NCBI RefSeq assembly: GCF_036346615.1
Contig: NZ_CP107836.1
Coordinates: 3,596,001 to 3,660,000 of the forward strand
Length of the DNA stretch: 64,000 bases
Direction of reading: 5' to 3'
Source of the DNA: Streptomyces sp. NBC_00523
GTDB lineage: Bacteria; Actinomycetota; Actinomycetes; Streptomycetales; Streptomycetaceae
The position numbers were made by a program, and so were the translations under genes. The notes beneath the pieces are model-generated. The model made no database searches. It saw only the letters and a list, made by a program, of their open reading frames with translations, and was not told where the DNA came from. Below, piece by piece: positions 8,030 to 15,645 of this stretch. Position 1 is the stretch's first letter, and every line of letters begins with the position of its first letter.

Positions 8030-8048
8030 AACACTAACGGTTAGTGTT
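8030..8048. promoter_or_regulatory. Perfect TetR-type operator palindrome
   Basis: AACACTAAC-G-GTTAGTGTT: two perfect 9-bp arms around one central base, in the 70-bp spacer between the reductase and the TetR gene. Position, symmetry and length fit a TetR-family operator controlling both divergent genes. It is AT-rich compared with its surroundings, so the symmetry is unlikely to be chance. Confidence 0.75.
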
Positions 8049-8087
8049 TTGAAACGGCTACGGATACGTAGCTGCTAGCGTGAGCGC

Positions 8088-8663
8088 ATGACCGTGCAGT
8101 CCGGGCGCCGCGAGCGCAAGAAGGCCGCGACCCGCCAGAAGATCGCCGACACCGCGCTGCGGCTCTTCCTGGAACGCGGATACGAGGCGGTGGGCATCCG
8201 GGAGATCGCCGCCGAGGCGGACGTGGCCGTCACCACGCTCTTCTCCCACTTCACCTCCAAAGAGGCCCTCGTGTTCGAGCAGGACGCCGACTTCGAGCAC
8301 CGCCTCGCGCAGGCGGCCACCGACCGCGCACCGGACGAACCGCTCATGCCCGCGCTGCGCCGCGAGATCCACGCGATGGTCCGGCACTGCACGGCGGACG
8401 ACGCCGCCCCCCTCTGGCGGATGATCGACGGATCGACCGCGCTGCGGGAGTACGAGGAGTCGATGCGGCTGCGGCACGCGGAGTCGCTGGCGACGGCCAT
8501 CGCCGCCGACCCCCGGCTGTCCCGGACCTCGACGGCCTGCCGGACGATCGCCAGGTTCGTGGTCGACGCGCACGCACTGGCCCGCGAGGCGGCCGATCCG
8601 GAGGCCGCGGTGGACGAGATCTTCGGGATGATCGAAGCGGCCTGGGAGGTCACGGGCCCCTGA
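8088..8663 (+). CDS. TetR/AcrR-family transcriptional regulator
   Basis: A 191-aa DNA-binding repressor. The N-terminal helix-turn-helix is clear: RRERKKAATRQKIADTALRL, then GYEAVGIREIAAEADVAVTTLFSHFTSKEALVFEQ. The C-terminal ligand pocket has no recognisable family signature. ATG 8088 opens the gene. It is divergent from a quinone oxidoreductase-like gene with a 19-bp palindrome between them, so it most likely represses both itself and the reductase and is released by an unknown, possibly electrophilic, ligand. Confidence 0.92.
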   Translation: MTVQSGRRERKKAATRQKIADTALRLFLERGYEAVGIREIAAEADVAVTTLFSHFTSKEALVFEQDADFEHRLAQAATDRAPDEPLMPALRREIHAMVRHCTADDAAPLWRMIDGSTALREYEESMRLRHAESLATAIAADPRLSRTSTACRTIARFVVDAHALAREAADPEAAVDEIFGMIEAAWEVTGP

Positions 8664-8684
8664 AGGACCCGGCCGACACACGAA

Positions 8685-8717
8685 CGTGGGGGCCCCGCAT
8701 CGAGCGGGACCCCCACG
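8685..8717. terminator. Hairpin terminator between converging TetR and DUF4232 genes
   Basis: A 14-bp stem with one mismatch (CGTGGGGGCCCCGC at 8685-8698 against GCGGGACCCCCACG at 8704-8717) closes a 5-nt loop, placed between two converging stop codons. It probably serves both strands; no clear U-tract, as is common in Streptomyces. Confidence 0.7.
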
Positions 8718-8734
8718 GGCACGGAACGTACGCC

Positions 8735-9367
8735 TCAGCCGCCCTGGCCCGCGCTGCCGATCGGGCCGACCGTCACAGGGTCGCCGGAGCCGTCCGTGAC
8801 GGGCAGCGAGGGCTTGCCCGGCCAGGGGAGGGTGACCGACTTCGTCTCGTTGGGCGGTGTCACCACCAGGTGGGTGATGCGGACGCCGGTGCCGCCCGTC
8901 TCGTTGAGCGGATACGTGACGGAGAAGGCGATCGTCTTCTCGTTCTTGAGGACGTAAGGGTCTCCGGGTGCCCCCTTGCGCTCGGCGGACAGCGTGCCCT
9001 CGTTGGTCTTCAGGTCGACGCCCGCGAACCCGGCGATCACGCAGTCCCGGCCGCTGGTGTTCTTCATCTCCACCGCGACGGTCCCCTGCGGATCGCCGTC
9101 GATGAAGTTGTCGATCGCCGTGATCTTCAGCCCGTCGGTACGGCACTTGGCGGCCGTGCCGGACTGGTCGGACCCGGCCCCGTCGGCGGTCTCCTTCCCG
9201 CCGCCCGAATCCGAACCGCCCGCGTCCGGCGCATCGGTGGACGGGGACGCGGTCGCCACGGACGACGGGTCGGTCTGCGCCGCGGCATCGTCGTCGTTCT
9301 GGCAGGCCGTGAGCGAGAGACCCGCGGCGACGGCCAGGGCGGCGAAGGTGATCTTGTGAGAGCGCAT
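8735..9367 (-). CDS. DUF4232 lipoprotein
   Basis: A 210-aa predicted lipoprotein. The signal peptide MRSHKITFAALAVAAGLS ends in lipobox LTAC with Cys near residue 21. A Ser/Asp/Thr-rich linker of about 50 residues follows, then a domain with CRTDGLKITAIDNF, GTVAVEMKNTSGRDCVIAGFAGVDL and a PPNETKSVTLPWP strand, matching the DUF4232 beta-sandwich family. Two domain cysteines could form a disulfide. Role unknown; these proteins sit on the outer membrane face. ATG 9367 precedes the signal peptide. It stands alone between two terminator hairpins. Confidence 0.82.
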   Translation of the reverse strand: MRSHKITFAALAVAAGLSLTACQNDDDAAAQTDPSSVATASPSTDAPDAGGSDSGGGKETADGAGSDQSGTAAKCRTDGLKITAIDNFIDGDPQGTVAVEMKNTSGRDCVIAGFAGVDLKTNEGTLSAERKGAPGDPYVLKNEKTIAFSVTYPLNETGGTGVRITHLVVTPPNETKSVTLPWPGKPSLPVTDGSGDPVTVGPIGSAGQGG

Positions 9368-9471
9368 CGATTCGTCCTCGGTATCCGTTGACAGTTCCGA
9401 TCAGCAAGAACCGTCCGGGACGGGGGTGCGTTGCGCCCAACCGGTGTCTCATACACCCTTGTTACAAAGCA

Positions 9472-9504
9472 GAGGGGCCCGCGCGAACCTCGCGCGGGCC
9501 CCTC
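9472..9504 (-). terminator. Terminator of bkd cluster 1
   Basis: A perfect 14-bp stem (GAGGGGCCCGCGCG, 9472-9485, with its complement at 9491-9504) and a 5-nt loop lie 10 nt after the stop codon of the E2 gene. On the minus strand a T-rich stretch follows. Confidence 0.8.
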
Positions 9505-9514
9505 GTACGGACGA

Positions 9515-10906
9515 CTACGCCCAGGTGATCAGCCGCTTCGGCTGCTCCAGGATCGCGGCGATGTCCGCCAGGAACTTGGAGCCCAGCTCGCCGTCGATCA
9601 GCCGGTGGTCGAACGAAAGGGCCAGCGTGGTCACCTGACGGGGCTTCACCTTGCCCTTGTGGACCCACGGCTGGAGCTTGATCGCTCCGACCGCGAGGAT
9701 CGCGGACTCGCCCGGATTCAGGATCGGCGTACCGGTGTCGACGCCGAAGACGCCCACGTTGGTGATGGTCACCGTGCCGCCCGCCATCGCGGCCGGTGAC
9801 GTCTTGCCGTCCCGGGCCGTGGCGACCAGCTCGCCCAGGGACGCGGCCAGCTGCGGCAGCGTCTGGTCATGGGCGTCCTTGATGTTCGGGACGATCAGGC
9901 CGCGCGGAGTGGCGGCGGCGATGCCCAGGTTCACGTAGTGCTTCTGGACGATCTCCTGGTTCGCCTCGTCCCAGACCGCGTTGACCCCGGGGTTCCGCTT
10001 GATCGCGACCAGGAGGGCCTTGGCGATGATGAGGAGCGGATTGACCCGCACCCCCGCCATGTCCTTGTCCTCCTTCAGCTCCGCCACGAGCTTCATCGTG
10101 CGCGTGACGTCGACGGTCACGAACTCGGTGACGTGCGGGGCGGTGAACGCGCTGCCCACCATGGCCTGCGCGATGGCCTTGCGGACGCCCTTGACCGGGA
10201 TACGCGTCTCGCGGGCGCCCTGCTGAGCAGGAACCTCCGCTTCCACGACCACGGGCGCCTCGGACGGAGCCGAAGGAGCCACCGGCTCCGAAGGCGTCGC
10301 CGCCGCGTGCACGTCCTCGCGCGTGATGACACCGCCGACACCGGTCGGGGTGACCGTCGCCAGGTCGATGCCCAGGTCCTTCGCGAGCTTGCGGACCGGC
10401 GGCTTGGCCAGCGGGCGGGCCTCCGGAATCGCCGCCGTGCCCTGCCCGTTGAGCTCGGCCTGCACGGCGGCGGGGGCGGCCGCCGGGGGCGCGGTCTCGG
10501 CGCCCTTGCGGGCCCGGCGCTTCGTGGAGCTCTCGGCCACCCCGTAACCCACCAGGACGGGCTGGCGGCCCTTGGGCGCCTCGGGAGCGGCCTCGGGGGC
10601 CGGGGCGGCCTCGGGCTCCTCGGCAACGGGGTCACCCGAACCCGGCGCCACGTCCACCGCGATGATCACCTGGCCCACGTCGACCGTGGTGCCCTCGGGG
10701 AAGCGCAGTTCGTGGACGACGCCGTCGAACGGGATCGGCAGCTCGACGGCGGCCTTCGCGGTCTCGACCTCGCAGACGACCTGGCCGTCCGTGACGGTGT
10801 CGCCGGGCTGGACGTACCACTTGAGGATCTCGGCCTCGGTCAGTCCCTCGCCCACGTCGGGCATCTTGAACTCACGGAAGCGAGCAGCGTTGGAAGTGTC
10901 GGTCAT
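9515..10906 (-). CDS. bkdC: Branched-chain 2-oxo acid dehydrogenase E2 (lipoamide acyltransferase), cluster 1
   Basis: A 463-aa core subunit that takes the acyl group from E1 and passes it to CoA. Domains in order: lipoyl domain (residues about 12-88, lipoyl Lys51 in VETAKA), an Ala/Pro-rich linker, a peripheral subunit-binding domain (VRKLAKDLGIDLATVTPTG), and the catalytic domain ending in SFDHRLIDGELGSKFL with the HxxxDG active site. ATG 10906 is preferred over GTG 10915 because the GAGGAGC ribosome site nearly abuts the GTG. It follows E1beta by 21 nt. Pyruvate dehydrogenase E2 is similar; the separate alpha/beta E1 genes favour a branched-chain complex. No E3 gene is nearby. Confidence 0.92.
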   Translation of the reverse strand: MTDTSNAARFREFKMPDVGEGLTEAEILKWYVQPGDTVTDGQVVCEVETAKAAVELPIPFDGVVHELRFPEGTTVDVGQVIIAVDVAPGSGDPVAEEPEAAPAPEAAPEAPKGRQPVLVGYGVAESSTKRRARKGAETAPPAAAPAAVQAELNGQGTAAIPEARPLAKPPVRKLAKDLGIDLATVTPTGVGGVITREDVHAAATPSEPVAPSAPSEAPVVVEAEVPAQQGARETRIPVKGVRKAIAQAMVGSAFTAPHVTEFVTVDVTRTMKLVAELKEDKDMAGVRVNPLLIIAKALLVAIKRNPGVNAVWDEANQEIVQKHYVNLGIAAATPRGLIVPNIKDAHDQTLPQLAASLGELVATARDGKTSPAAMAGGTVTITNVGVFGVDTGTPILNPGESAILAVGAIKLQPWVHKGKVKPRQVTTLALSFDHRLIDGELGSKFLADIAAILEQPKRLITWA

Positions 10907-10927
10907 CGTAGTCACGCTCCTCTCTCC

Positions 10928-11908
10928 TCAGTACGCCAGCGAGCGGTCGACGGCGTCGAGCACCCGGTCCAGACCCGGCAGGTACTCCTCCTCCAGCCGC
11001 GCCGGAGGGTACGGGGCGTGGTATCCGCCGACCCGCAGCACGGGCGCCTCCAGGTGGTAGAAGCACCGCTCCGTGAGGCGGGCGGCGATCTCGGCCCCGG
11101 AGCCGTAGAAGACGGGTGCCTCGTGGACGACGACCAGGCGGCGGGTCTTCTCGACGGACGCCTGGATGGTGTCGAAGTCGATCGGGGACATCGAGCGCAG
11201 GTCCACGACCTCGACCGACTTGCCCTCCTCCTGGGCGGCCGCGGCGGCCTCCAGGCAGACCTTCACCATCGGGCCGTACGCGGCGAGCGTGATGTCCGTG
11301 CCGGTGCGGGCGACAGCCGCCGCGTGCAGCGCGCCCGGGATGGACTCGGTGTCGACCTCGCCCTTGTCCCAGTAACGCCGCTTCGGCTCGAAGAAGATGA
11401 CCGGGTCGTCGCTCTGGACGGCCTGCTGCATCATCCAGTACGCGTCCGACGCGTTGGACGGGGAGACCACCTTCAACCCCGCGACGTGCGCGAACAGCGC
11501 CTCGGGGGACTCGCTGTGGTGCTCGACGGCACCGATGCCACCGCCGTACGGGATGCGCACGACGACGGGGAGCTTGATCTTGCCGAGCGCGCGGGCGTGC
11601 ATCTTCGCGAGCTGCGTGACGATCTGGTCGTACGCGGGGAAGACGAAGCCATCGAACTGGATCTCCACGACGGGCCGGTAGCCGCGCAGGGCGAGGCCGA
11701 TCGCCGTACCGACGATGCCGGACTCGGCGAGCGGGGTGTCGATGACACGGTCCTCGCCGAAGTCCTTCTGGAGGCCGTCGGTGATCCGGAAGACGCCGCC
11801 GAGCTTGCCGACGTCCTCACCCATGATGAGGACCTTCGGGTCGGTGTCGAGGGCCTTGCGCAGCGACTCGTTGAGCGCCTTGGCGAGGGACATCTTTTCC
11901 ACGGCCAT
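10928..11908 (-). CDS. bkdB: Branched-chain 2-oxo acid dehydrogenase E1 beta subunit, cluster 1
   Basis: A 326-aa transketolase-like subunit that completes the thiamine diphosphate site with E1alpha. Motifs: LIMGEDVGKLGGVFRITDGL, DTPLAESGIVGTAIGLALRG, FPAYDQI, and RIPYGGGIGAVEHHSESPEA, all typical of E1beta. ATG 11908 lies 2 nt after the E1alpha stop, so the pair is probably translationally coupled. Length is standard. About two thirds of the residues look shared with the second E1beta at 31070-32101. Confidence 0.94.
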   Translation of the reverse strand: MAVEKMSLAKALNESLRKALDTDPKVLIMGEDVGKLGGVFRITDGLQKDFGEDRVIDTPLAESGIVGTAIGLALRGYRPVVEIQFDGFVFPAYDQIVTQLAKMHARALGKIKLPVVVRIPYGGGIGAVEHHSESPEALFAHVAGLKVVSPSNASDAYWMMQQAVQSDDPVIFFEPKRRYWDKGEVDTESIPGALHAAAVARTGTDITLAAYGPMVKVCLEAAAAAQEEGKSVEVVDLRSMSPIDFDTIQASVEKTRRLVVVHEAPVFYGSGAEIAARLTERCFYHLEAPVLRVGGYHAPYPPARLEEEYLPGLDRVLDAVDRSLAY

Positions 11909-11910
11909 GG

Positions 11911-13074
11911 TTACTTGCCCTCCTCGGCGAACGAAGCCTGGTAGGCGGCGAACTCGGCGCGCTCCTCGTCGACGAGCGGGTTCCCGTCGGCGTAGGCGTG
12001 GTCGAAGATCGCCATCCGGTCCGGGTCGGGCATCGCCCGTACGGCCTCGCGGACGCGCTTGCCGAGGGCCTCGCTCTCCTCGTCCAGGGCGGTGAAGAAC
12101 GCCTCGTCGGCCGCGCCCTGCTTCTCCAGGTACGTGCGCAGGCGCAGGATCGGGTCCTTCGCCTCCCAGGACGCGCGCTCCTCGTCGGCCCGGTACTTCG
12201 TCGGGTCGTCCGAGGTGGTGTGCGCGCCCATGCGGTACGTGAACGCCTCGACCAGGGTCGGGCCCTCGCCGCGCCGGGCCCGCTCCAGGGCGGAGCGCGT
12301 GACGGCCAGGCAGGCCAGGACGTCGTTGCCGTCGACCCGGACGCCGGGGAAGCCGAAGCCCTGGGCACGCTGGTAGAGCGGCACCCGGGTCTGCTTCTCG
12401 GTGGGCTCGGAGATCGCCCACTGGTTGTTCTGGCAGAAGAAGACGACCGGGGCGTTGTAGACGGCGGAGAAGGTGAACGCCTCCGCGACGTCGCCCTGGC
12501 TGGAGGCGCCGTCGCCGAAGTACGCGATCACGGCCGAGTCCGCGCCGTCCTTGGCCACGCCCATGGCGTAACCCGTGGCGTGCAGGGTCTGCGAGCCGAT
12601 GACGATCGTGTACAGGTGGAAGTTGTTGGTGTTCGGGTCCCAGCCGCCGTGGTTCACACCGCGGAACATCCCGAGCAGATTGGTCGGGTCGACGCCCCGG
12701 CACCAGGCCACACCGTGCTCGCGGTAGGTCGGGAAGACGTAGTCGTCGTCGCGCAGGGCCCGGCCGGAACCGATCTGGGCGGCCTCCTGGCCCAGCAGCG
12801 AGGCCCACAGGCCCAGCTCGCCCTGGCGCTGGAGGGCGGTGGCCTCCGCGTCGAAGCGACGGGTCAGGACCATGTCCCGGTACAGGCCGCGCAGCTCTTC
12901 CGCGCTCAGGTCGATCGAGTAGTCCGGGTGCTCGACCCGCTCGCCCTCGGGCGTCAGCAGCTGTACGAGCTCGGGCGTCGAACCCTCCGGCGTCTTCGCG
13001 GGCGTTTTCGCGGCGCTGGTCCGCTTGCTGCTGCGTCGCGGTTTACGCGCGGCAGCAGTGCTCTCCACGGTCAC
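11911..13074 (-). CDS. bkdA: Branched-chain 2-oxo acid dehydrogenase E1 alpha subunit, cluster 1
   Basis: A 387-aa thiamine-diphosphate subunit performing the decarboxylation of 2-oxo acids from Val, Leu and Ile. The TPP motif is YFGDGASSQGDVAEAF with NNQ some 25 residues later; the phosphorylation-loop-like TYRMGAHTTSDDPTKYR is present. The first ~35 residues are Lys/Ala/Thr-rich and probably disordered. GTG 13074 follows a GGAGGAG ribosome site. It is the first gene of a three-gene operon (E1alpha, E1beta, E2). In S. avermitilis such complexes supply branched starter units for avermectin and fatty acids; that role is inferred here. Confidence 0.93.
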   Translation of the reverse strand: MTVESTAAARKPRRSSKRTSAAKTPAKTPEGSTPELVQLLTPEGERVEHPDYSIDLSAEELRGLYRDMVLTRRFDAEATALQRQGELGLWASLLGQEAAQIGSGRALRDDDYVFPTYREHGVAWCRGVDPTNLLGMFRGVNHGGWDPNTNNFHLYTIVIGSQTLHATGYAMGVAKDGADSAVIAYFGDGASSQGDVAEAFTFSAVYNAPVVFFCQNNQWAISEPTEKQTRVPLYQRAQGFGFPGVRVDGNDVLACLAVTRSALERARRGEGPTLVEAFTYRMGAHTTSDDPTKYRADEERASWEAKDPILRLRTYLEKQGAADEAFFTALDEESEALGKRVREAVRAMPDPDRMAIFDHAYADGNPLVDEERAEFAAYQASFAEEGK

Positions 13075-13273
13075 GTGCGTGCTCCTCCGTCGGTCCGGCC
13101 CCCGGGGTCTGCCGGGAGACCAGTGCGGCTCGCCTGTGTCCGTACCCGTGCACGGGGTGGGTGCCGCTCGGTCCGGGAAACAGGCGTGACAGGTGCCCCG
13201 GCGAGCGCCCTGTCCAAGGCACGTTACCCAGTGCGTCCCGTAACTGCGAAACCCTCCCTGACCTGCGATTTTG

Positions 13274-13287
13274 CTTGGATATCCAAG
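13274..13287. promoter_or_regulatory. 14-bp palindrome upstream of bkd cluster 1
   Basis: CTTGGATATCCAAG, a perfect palindrome, sits about 200 bp upstream of E1alpha and 110 bp upstream of the response regulator, in the most AT-rich part of a 322-bp spacer (13075-13396). It may bind a regulator of either gene. No other clear element was seen in this spacer. Confidence 0.4.
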
Positions 13288-13396
13288 TAAATCGAGGAAT
13301 TCGGGAAGCCTCGCTGGTCACAGCACTGATCACAGCCTCGCAGGCCGCCGGAACAACGGCACGTTATCCCGCCCGGCAGCGGCAGGGAAGGGGTGA

Positions 13397-14074
13397 GTGT
13401 GTGAGACTGCGATTGTGCGCGAAAAAGGAAAAATCACGGTATTTCTACTCGATGATCATGAAGTGGTCCGGCGCGGGGTGCATGAGCTGCTCGCGATGGA
13501 GGACGACATCGAGGTGGTCGGCGAGGCCGGTACGGCGGCCGACGCGCTGGTGCGGATTCCGGCGGTCCGCCCCGACGTGGCCGTGCTCGACGTACGGCTG
13601 CCGGACGGCAGCGGGGTCGAGGTGTGCCGGGAGATCCGGTCGCAGGACGAGTCCATCCACTGCCTGATGCTCACCTCGTACGCCGATGACGAGGCGCTGT
13701 TCGACGCGATCATGGCGGGCGCCTCGGGCTATGTCCTCAAGGCGATCCGGGGCAACGAACTGCTGGCGGCGGTACGGGACGTGGCGGAGGGGAAGTCGCT
13801 GCTGGACCCGGTCGCGACCGCCCGCGTGCTGGAGCGGCTGCGCGACGGGAAGCGCGGGCGCGACGACGAGAAGCTGGCGAACCTCACGGACCAGGAGCGC
13901 AAGATCCTGGACCTGATCGGCGAGGGGCTGACCAACCGGGTGATCGGCGAACGGCTGCACCTCGCCGAGAAGACGATCAAGAACTACGTGTCCAGCCTGC
14001 TGTCCAAGCTGGGCATGGAACGCCGCTCGCAGGCCGCCGCCTACGTGGCCCGGCTCCAGGCCGAGAAGCGCTGA
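13397..14074 (+). CDS. NarL/FixJ-family response regulator, DevR/DosR-like
   Basis: A 225-aa DNA-binding response regulator. Receiver domain: acidic pair in FLLDDHEVVRRG, phospho-acceptor Asp in VAVLDVRLPDGSG, switch Thr in MLTSYADDEA and Lys in GYVLKAIRG. The C-terminal LuxR helix-turn-helix is LTDQERKILDLIGEGLTNRVIGERLHLAEKTIKNYVSSLLSKLG, whose KTIKNYVSSLL recognition helix is strongly DevR/DosR-like. Start GTG 13397 follows GGGAAGGGG; GTG 13415 is a less likely alternative. No histidine kinase gene is adjacent, so it is an orphan in this window. A near-consensus DevR box begins right after its stop, before the next gene. Confidence 0.92.
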   Translation: MCETAIVREKGKITVFLLDDHEVVRRGVHELLAMEDDIEVVGEAGTAADALVRIPAVRPDVAVLDVRLPDGSGVEVCREIRSQDESIHCLMLTSYADDEALFDAIMAGASGYVLKAIRGNELLAAVRDVAEGKSLLDPVATARVLERLRDGKRGRDDEKLANLTDQERKILDLIGEGLTNRVIGERLHLAEKTIKNYVSSLLSKLGMERRSQAAAYVARLQAEKR

Positions 14075-14088
14075 GGGACTTTGGTCCC
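14075..14088. promoter_or_regulatory. DevR/DosR-type binding box
   Basis: GGGACTTTGGTCCC differs at one position from the mycobacterial DosR core GGGACTWWAGTCCC and has perfect 5-bp arms. Its centre (14081.5) is 43.5 bp upstream of ATG 14125, the usual activator distance if transcription starts at that ATG. It directly follows the stop codon of the DevR-like regulator. Confidence 0.65.
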
Positions 14089-14112
14089 GGCGAAACGGGG
14101 GCCCCGGCCTCT

Positions 14113-14118
14113 TATACC
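14113..14118 (+). promoter_or_regulatory. Possible -10 element for leaderless transcription of the PPOX gene
   Basis: TATACC lies 6 nt before ATG 14125. No ribosome site precedes that ATG, so a leaderless transcript starting at or next to the A is plausible. Confidence 0.4.
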
Positions 14119-14124
14119 GCCCAC

Positions 14125-14574
14125 ATGCCCTGGCCGACAGTGGAAGGCATGTCCACCGAGGAACTCCACGCGATCGACCTGCTCGGCCGGGTCCCCTACG
14201 GCCGGCTGGCGACCAGCATGCGCGCCCTCCCGATGCTGACGGTGGCCCGGCACATCGTCATCGACGGCCGCGTCGTGCTGCGCATGCACAGCGGGCTCGG
14301 CCACCACGGCGCCTGCGACGGCGCGGTGGTGGCCTACGGAGCGGACAACTTCAACACCGCCCCGGTGGGCACCGAGGACCTGTGGTCCGTGCAGTTCACC
14401 GGGCCCGCACGGGTCGTGGAGCCGACCCCCGCCCAGCGCGAGCGCTTCGGTCCCGCGCCCGTCGAGGTCAACGGCGAGCCGTTCGCCCCTTCGTACCTCT
14501 GGCTCGAACCTCACTTCGTCACGGTGCACACTCTGGACTTCCACGCAAGCCGGCAGATCCGCAACGCAGCGTGA
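14125..14574 (+). CDS. Pyridoxamine 5'-phosphate oxidase-fold (PPOX) flavin/F420-binding protein
   Basis: A 149-aa split-barrel protein. The pattern is characteristic of the FMN- or F420-binding PPOX family: LLGRVPYGRLATSMRALPMLTVARHIVIDG, LRMHSGLGHHGACDGAVVAYGADNF, WSVQFTGPARVVEPTP and a C-terminal WLEPHFVTVHTLDFHASRQIR. No substrate can be named. ATG 14125 fits leaderless transcription from TATACC; ATG 14149 behind GGAAGG is the alternative. The upstream DevR-type box and the adjacent DevR-like regulator suggest induction by hypoxia, NO or redox stress, where PPOX proteins are frequent targets. Confidence 0.82.
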   Translation: MPWPTVEGMSTEELHAIDLLGRVPYGRLATSMRALPMLTVARHIVIDGRVVLRMHSGLGHHGACDGAVVAYGADNFNTAPVGTEDLWSVQFTGPARVVEPTPAQRERFGPAPVEVNGEPFAPSYLWLEPHFVTVHTLDFHASRQIRNAA

Positions 14575-14589
14575 TCTAACATCTGACGC

Positions 14590-15639
14590 GTGTCGCGCTC
14601 ATCTGTCGCCTCCCCGCCGGTTCCGCCGGTCGGCGAGGTGCTTCGCCGCTACCCGGGCGCCGGGGCGCCGCTCAGCTGCACCCCGCTCTCCCAGGGCCTG
14701 CTCAACCACGGTTACCGGGTGTCCACCACGCGGGGCTCGTACTTCCTCAAACATCACTCGGACGACAGCACCCGCGAGCGCGCCACCATCGTCCGCCAGC
14801 ACCGCGCGACCCGCCGCCTCCAGTTACTCGGAGTGCCCGTCGCCCCGCCCGTCCGGGACCGCGACGGCGGGACCGTCACCGAGATCGCCGGCCGCTGCTA
14901 CGCCCTCCACCCCTGGGTCGACGGCCTGCACCGGGGCGGCGCCCAGCTCACCCTCGCCCAGTCGACACGTCTCGGGACGCTCCTCGGAGCCGTACACACC
15001 GGTCTTGAGCAGGTCATGGGCTCCGAACGCGACACGGGGACCGGCGGCGGGCATCCGCCCGGATACGCGAGCCCCGAGGCGGCCGACACCTTCGCGCTGA
15101 TCGGCGATCTGCTCGCCGCCGCGCGCGGACGCGTCGGCCGGGACGCCTTCGACGAGCTCGCCGAGCACCGGCTGCGCGAGCGGCGCACCCTGCTGGAACG
15201 GTACGCCGACCGACGGCCACCCGACCCGGGAGCGCCCGCGACCGGCTGGGTGCACGGCGACTTCCACCCGCTGAACGTGCTCTACCGGGGCGCCGACCCG
15301 GTCGCGATCCTGGACTGGGACCGGCTGGCCGTCCAGCCCCGGGCGGAGGAGGCGGTCCGGGCGGCGGCGATCTTCTTCGTGCAGCCGGCCGGCGCGCTGG
15401 ACCTGGCGAAGGTACGCGCCTACGCCCGGGCCTACCGGCGGGCGGCCGGGGCGGACCCGGCGGAGCTGGCGGCGGCGGTGCACCGGGTCTGGTGGGAGCG
15501 GCTCAACGACTTCTGGATACTGCGCTGGCGCTACTGCCTGGACGACCGCAGGGCCGACCCGCAGTTCCCCGCGGTGTCGGCCCTGGCGGTCTGGTGGACC
15601 CGTGAGTACGAGGCGGTGCGCGCGGCCTTCACGGGGTGA
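14590..15639 (+). CDS. APH-family phosphotransferase (aminoglycoside/homoserine kinase-like)
   Basis: A 349-aa protein with the kinase-like APH fold. Motifs: LLNHGYRVSTTRGSYFLKHHSDD (nucleotide-binding strands with the catalytic Lys), HPWVDGLH, the Brenner-type catalytic segment WVHGDFHPLNVLYRG and metal-binding AILDWDRLAVQPRAEEAV. Members phosphorylate small molecules such as aminoglycosides, choline, homoserine or thiamine; the substrate is unknown. GTG 14590 starts 16 nt after the PPOX gene with no obvious ribosome site, so it may be read through or leaderless. Convergent with the kinase gene at 15646. Confidence 0.85.
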   Translation: MSRSSVASPPVPPVGEVLRRYPGAGAPLSCTPLSQGLLNHGYRVSTTRGSYFLKHHSDDSTRERATIVRQHRATRRLQLLGVPVAPPVRDRDGGTVTEIAGRCYALHPWVDGLHRGGAQLTLAQSTRLGTLLGAVHTGLEQVMGSERDTGTGGGHPPGYASPEAADTFALIGDLLAAARGRVGRDAFDELAEHRLRERRTLLERYADRRPPDPGAPATGWVHGDFHPLNVLYRGADPVAILDWDRLAVQPRAEEAVRAAAIFFVQPAGALDLAKVRAYARAYRRAAGADPAELAAAVHRVWWERLNDFWILRWRYCLDDRRADPQFPAVSALAVWWTREYEAVRAAFTG

Positions 15640-15645
15640 GGGGGC

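Noticed and set aside
9515..13074. Assignment of cluster 1 as the housekeeping pyruvate dehydrogenase
   Set aside because: Actinobacteria usually use a single-chain AceE for pyruvate; split alpha/beta E1 with these motifs fits branched-chain complexes better, though substrate range cannot be proved from sequence.
13301..13340. A CRP-like site from two GGTCACAG/GATCACAG repeats
   Set aside because: The repeats are direct rather than inverted and do not match TGTGA-N6-TCACA.
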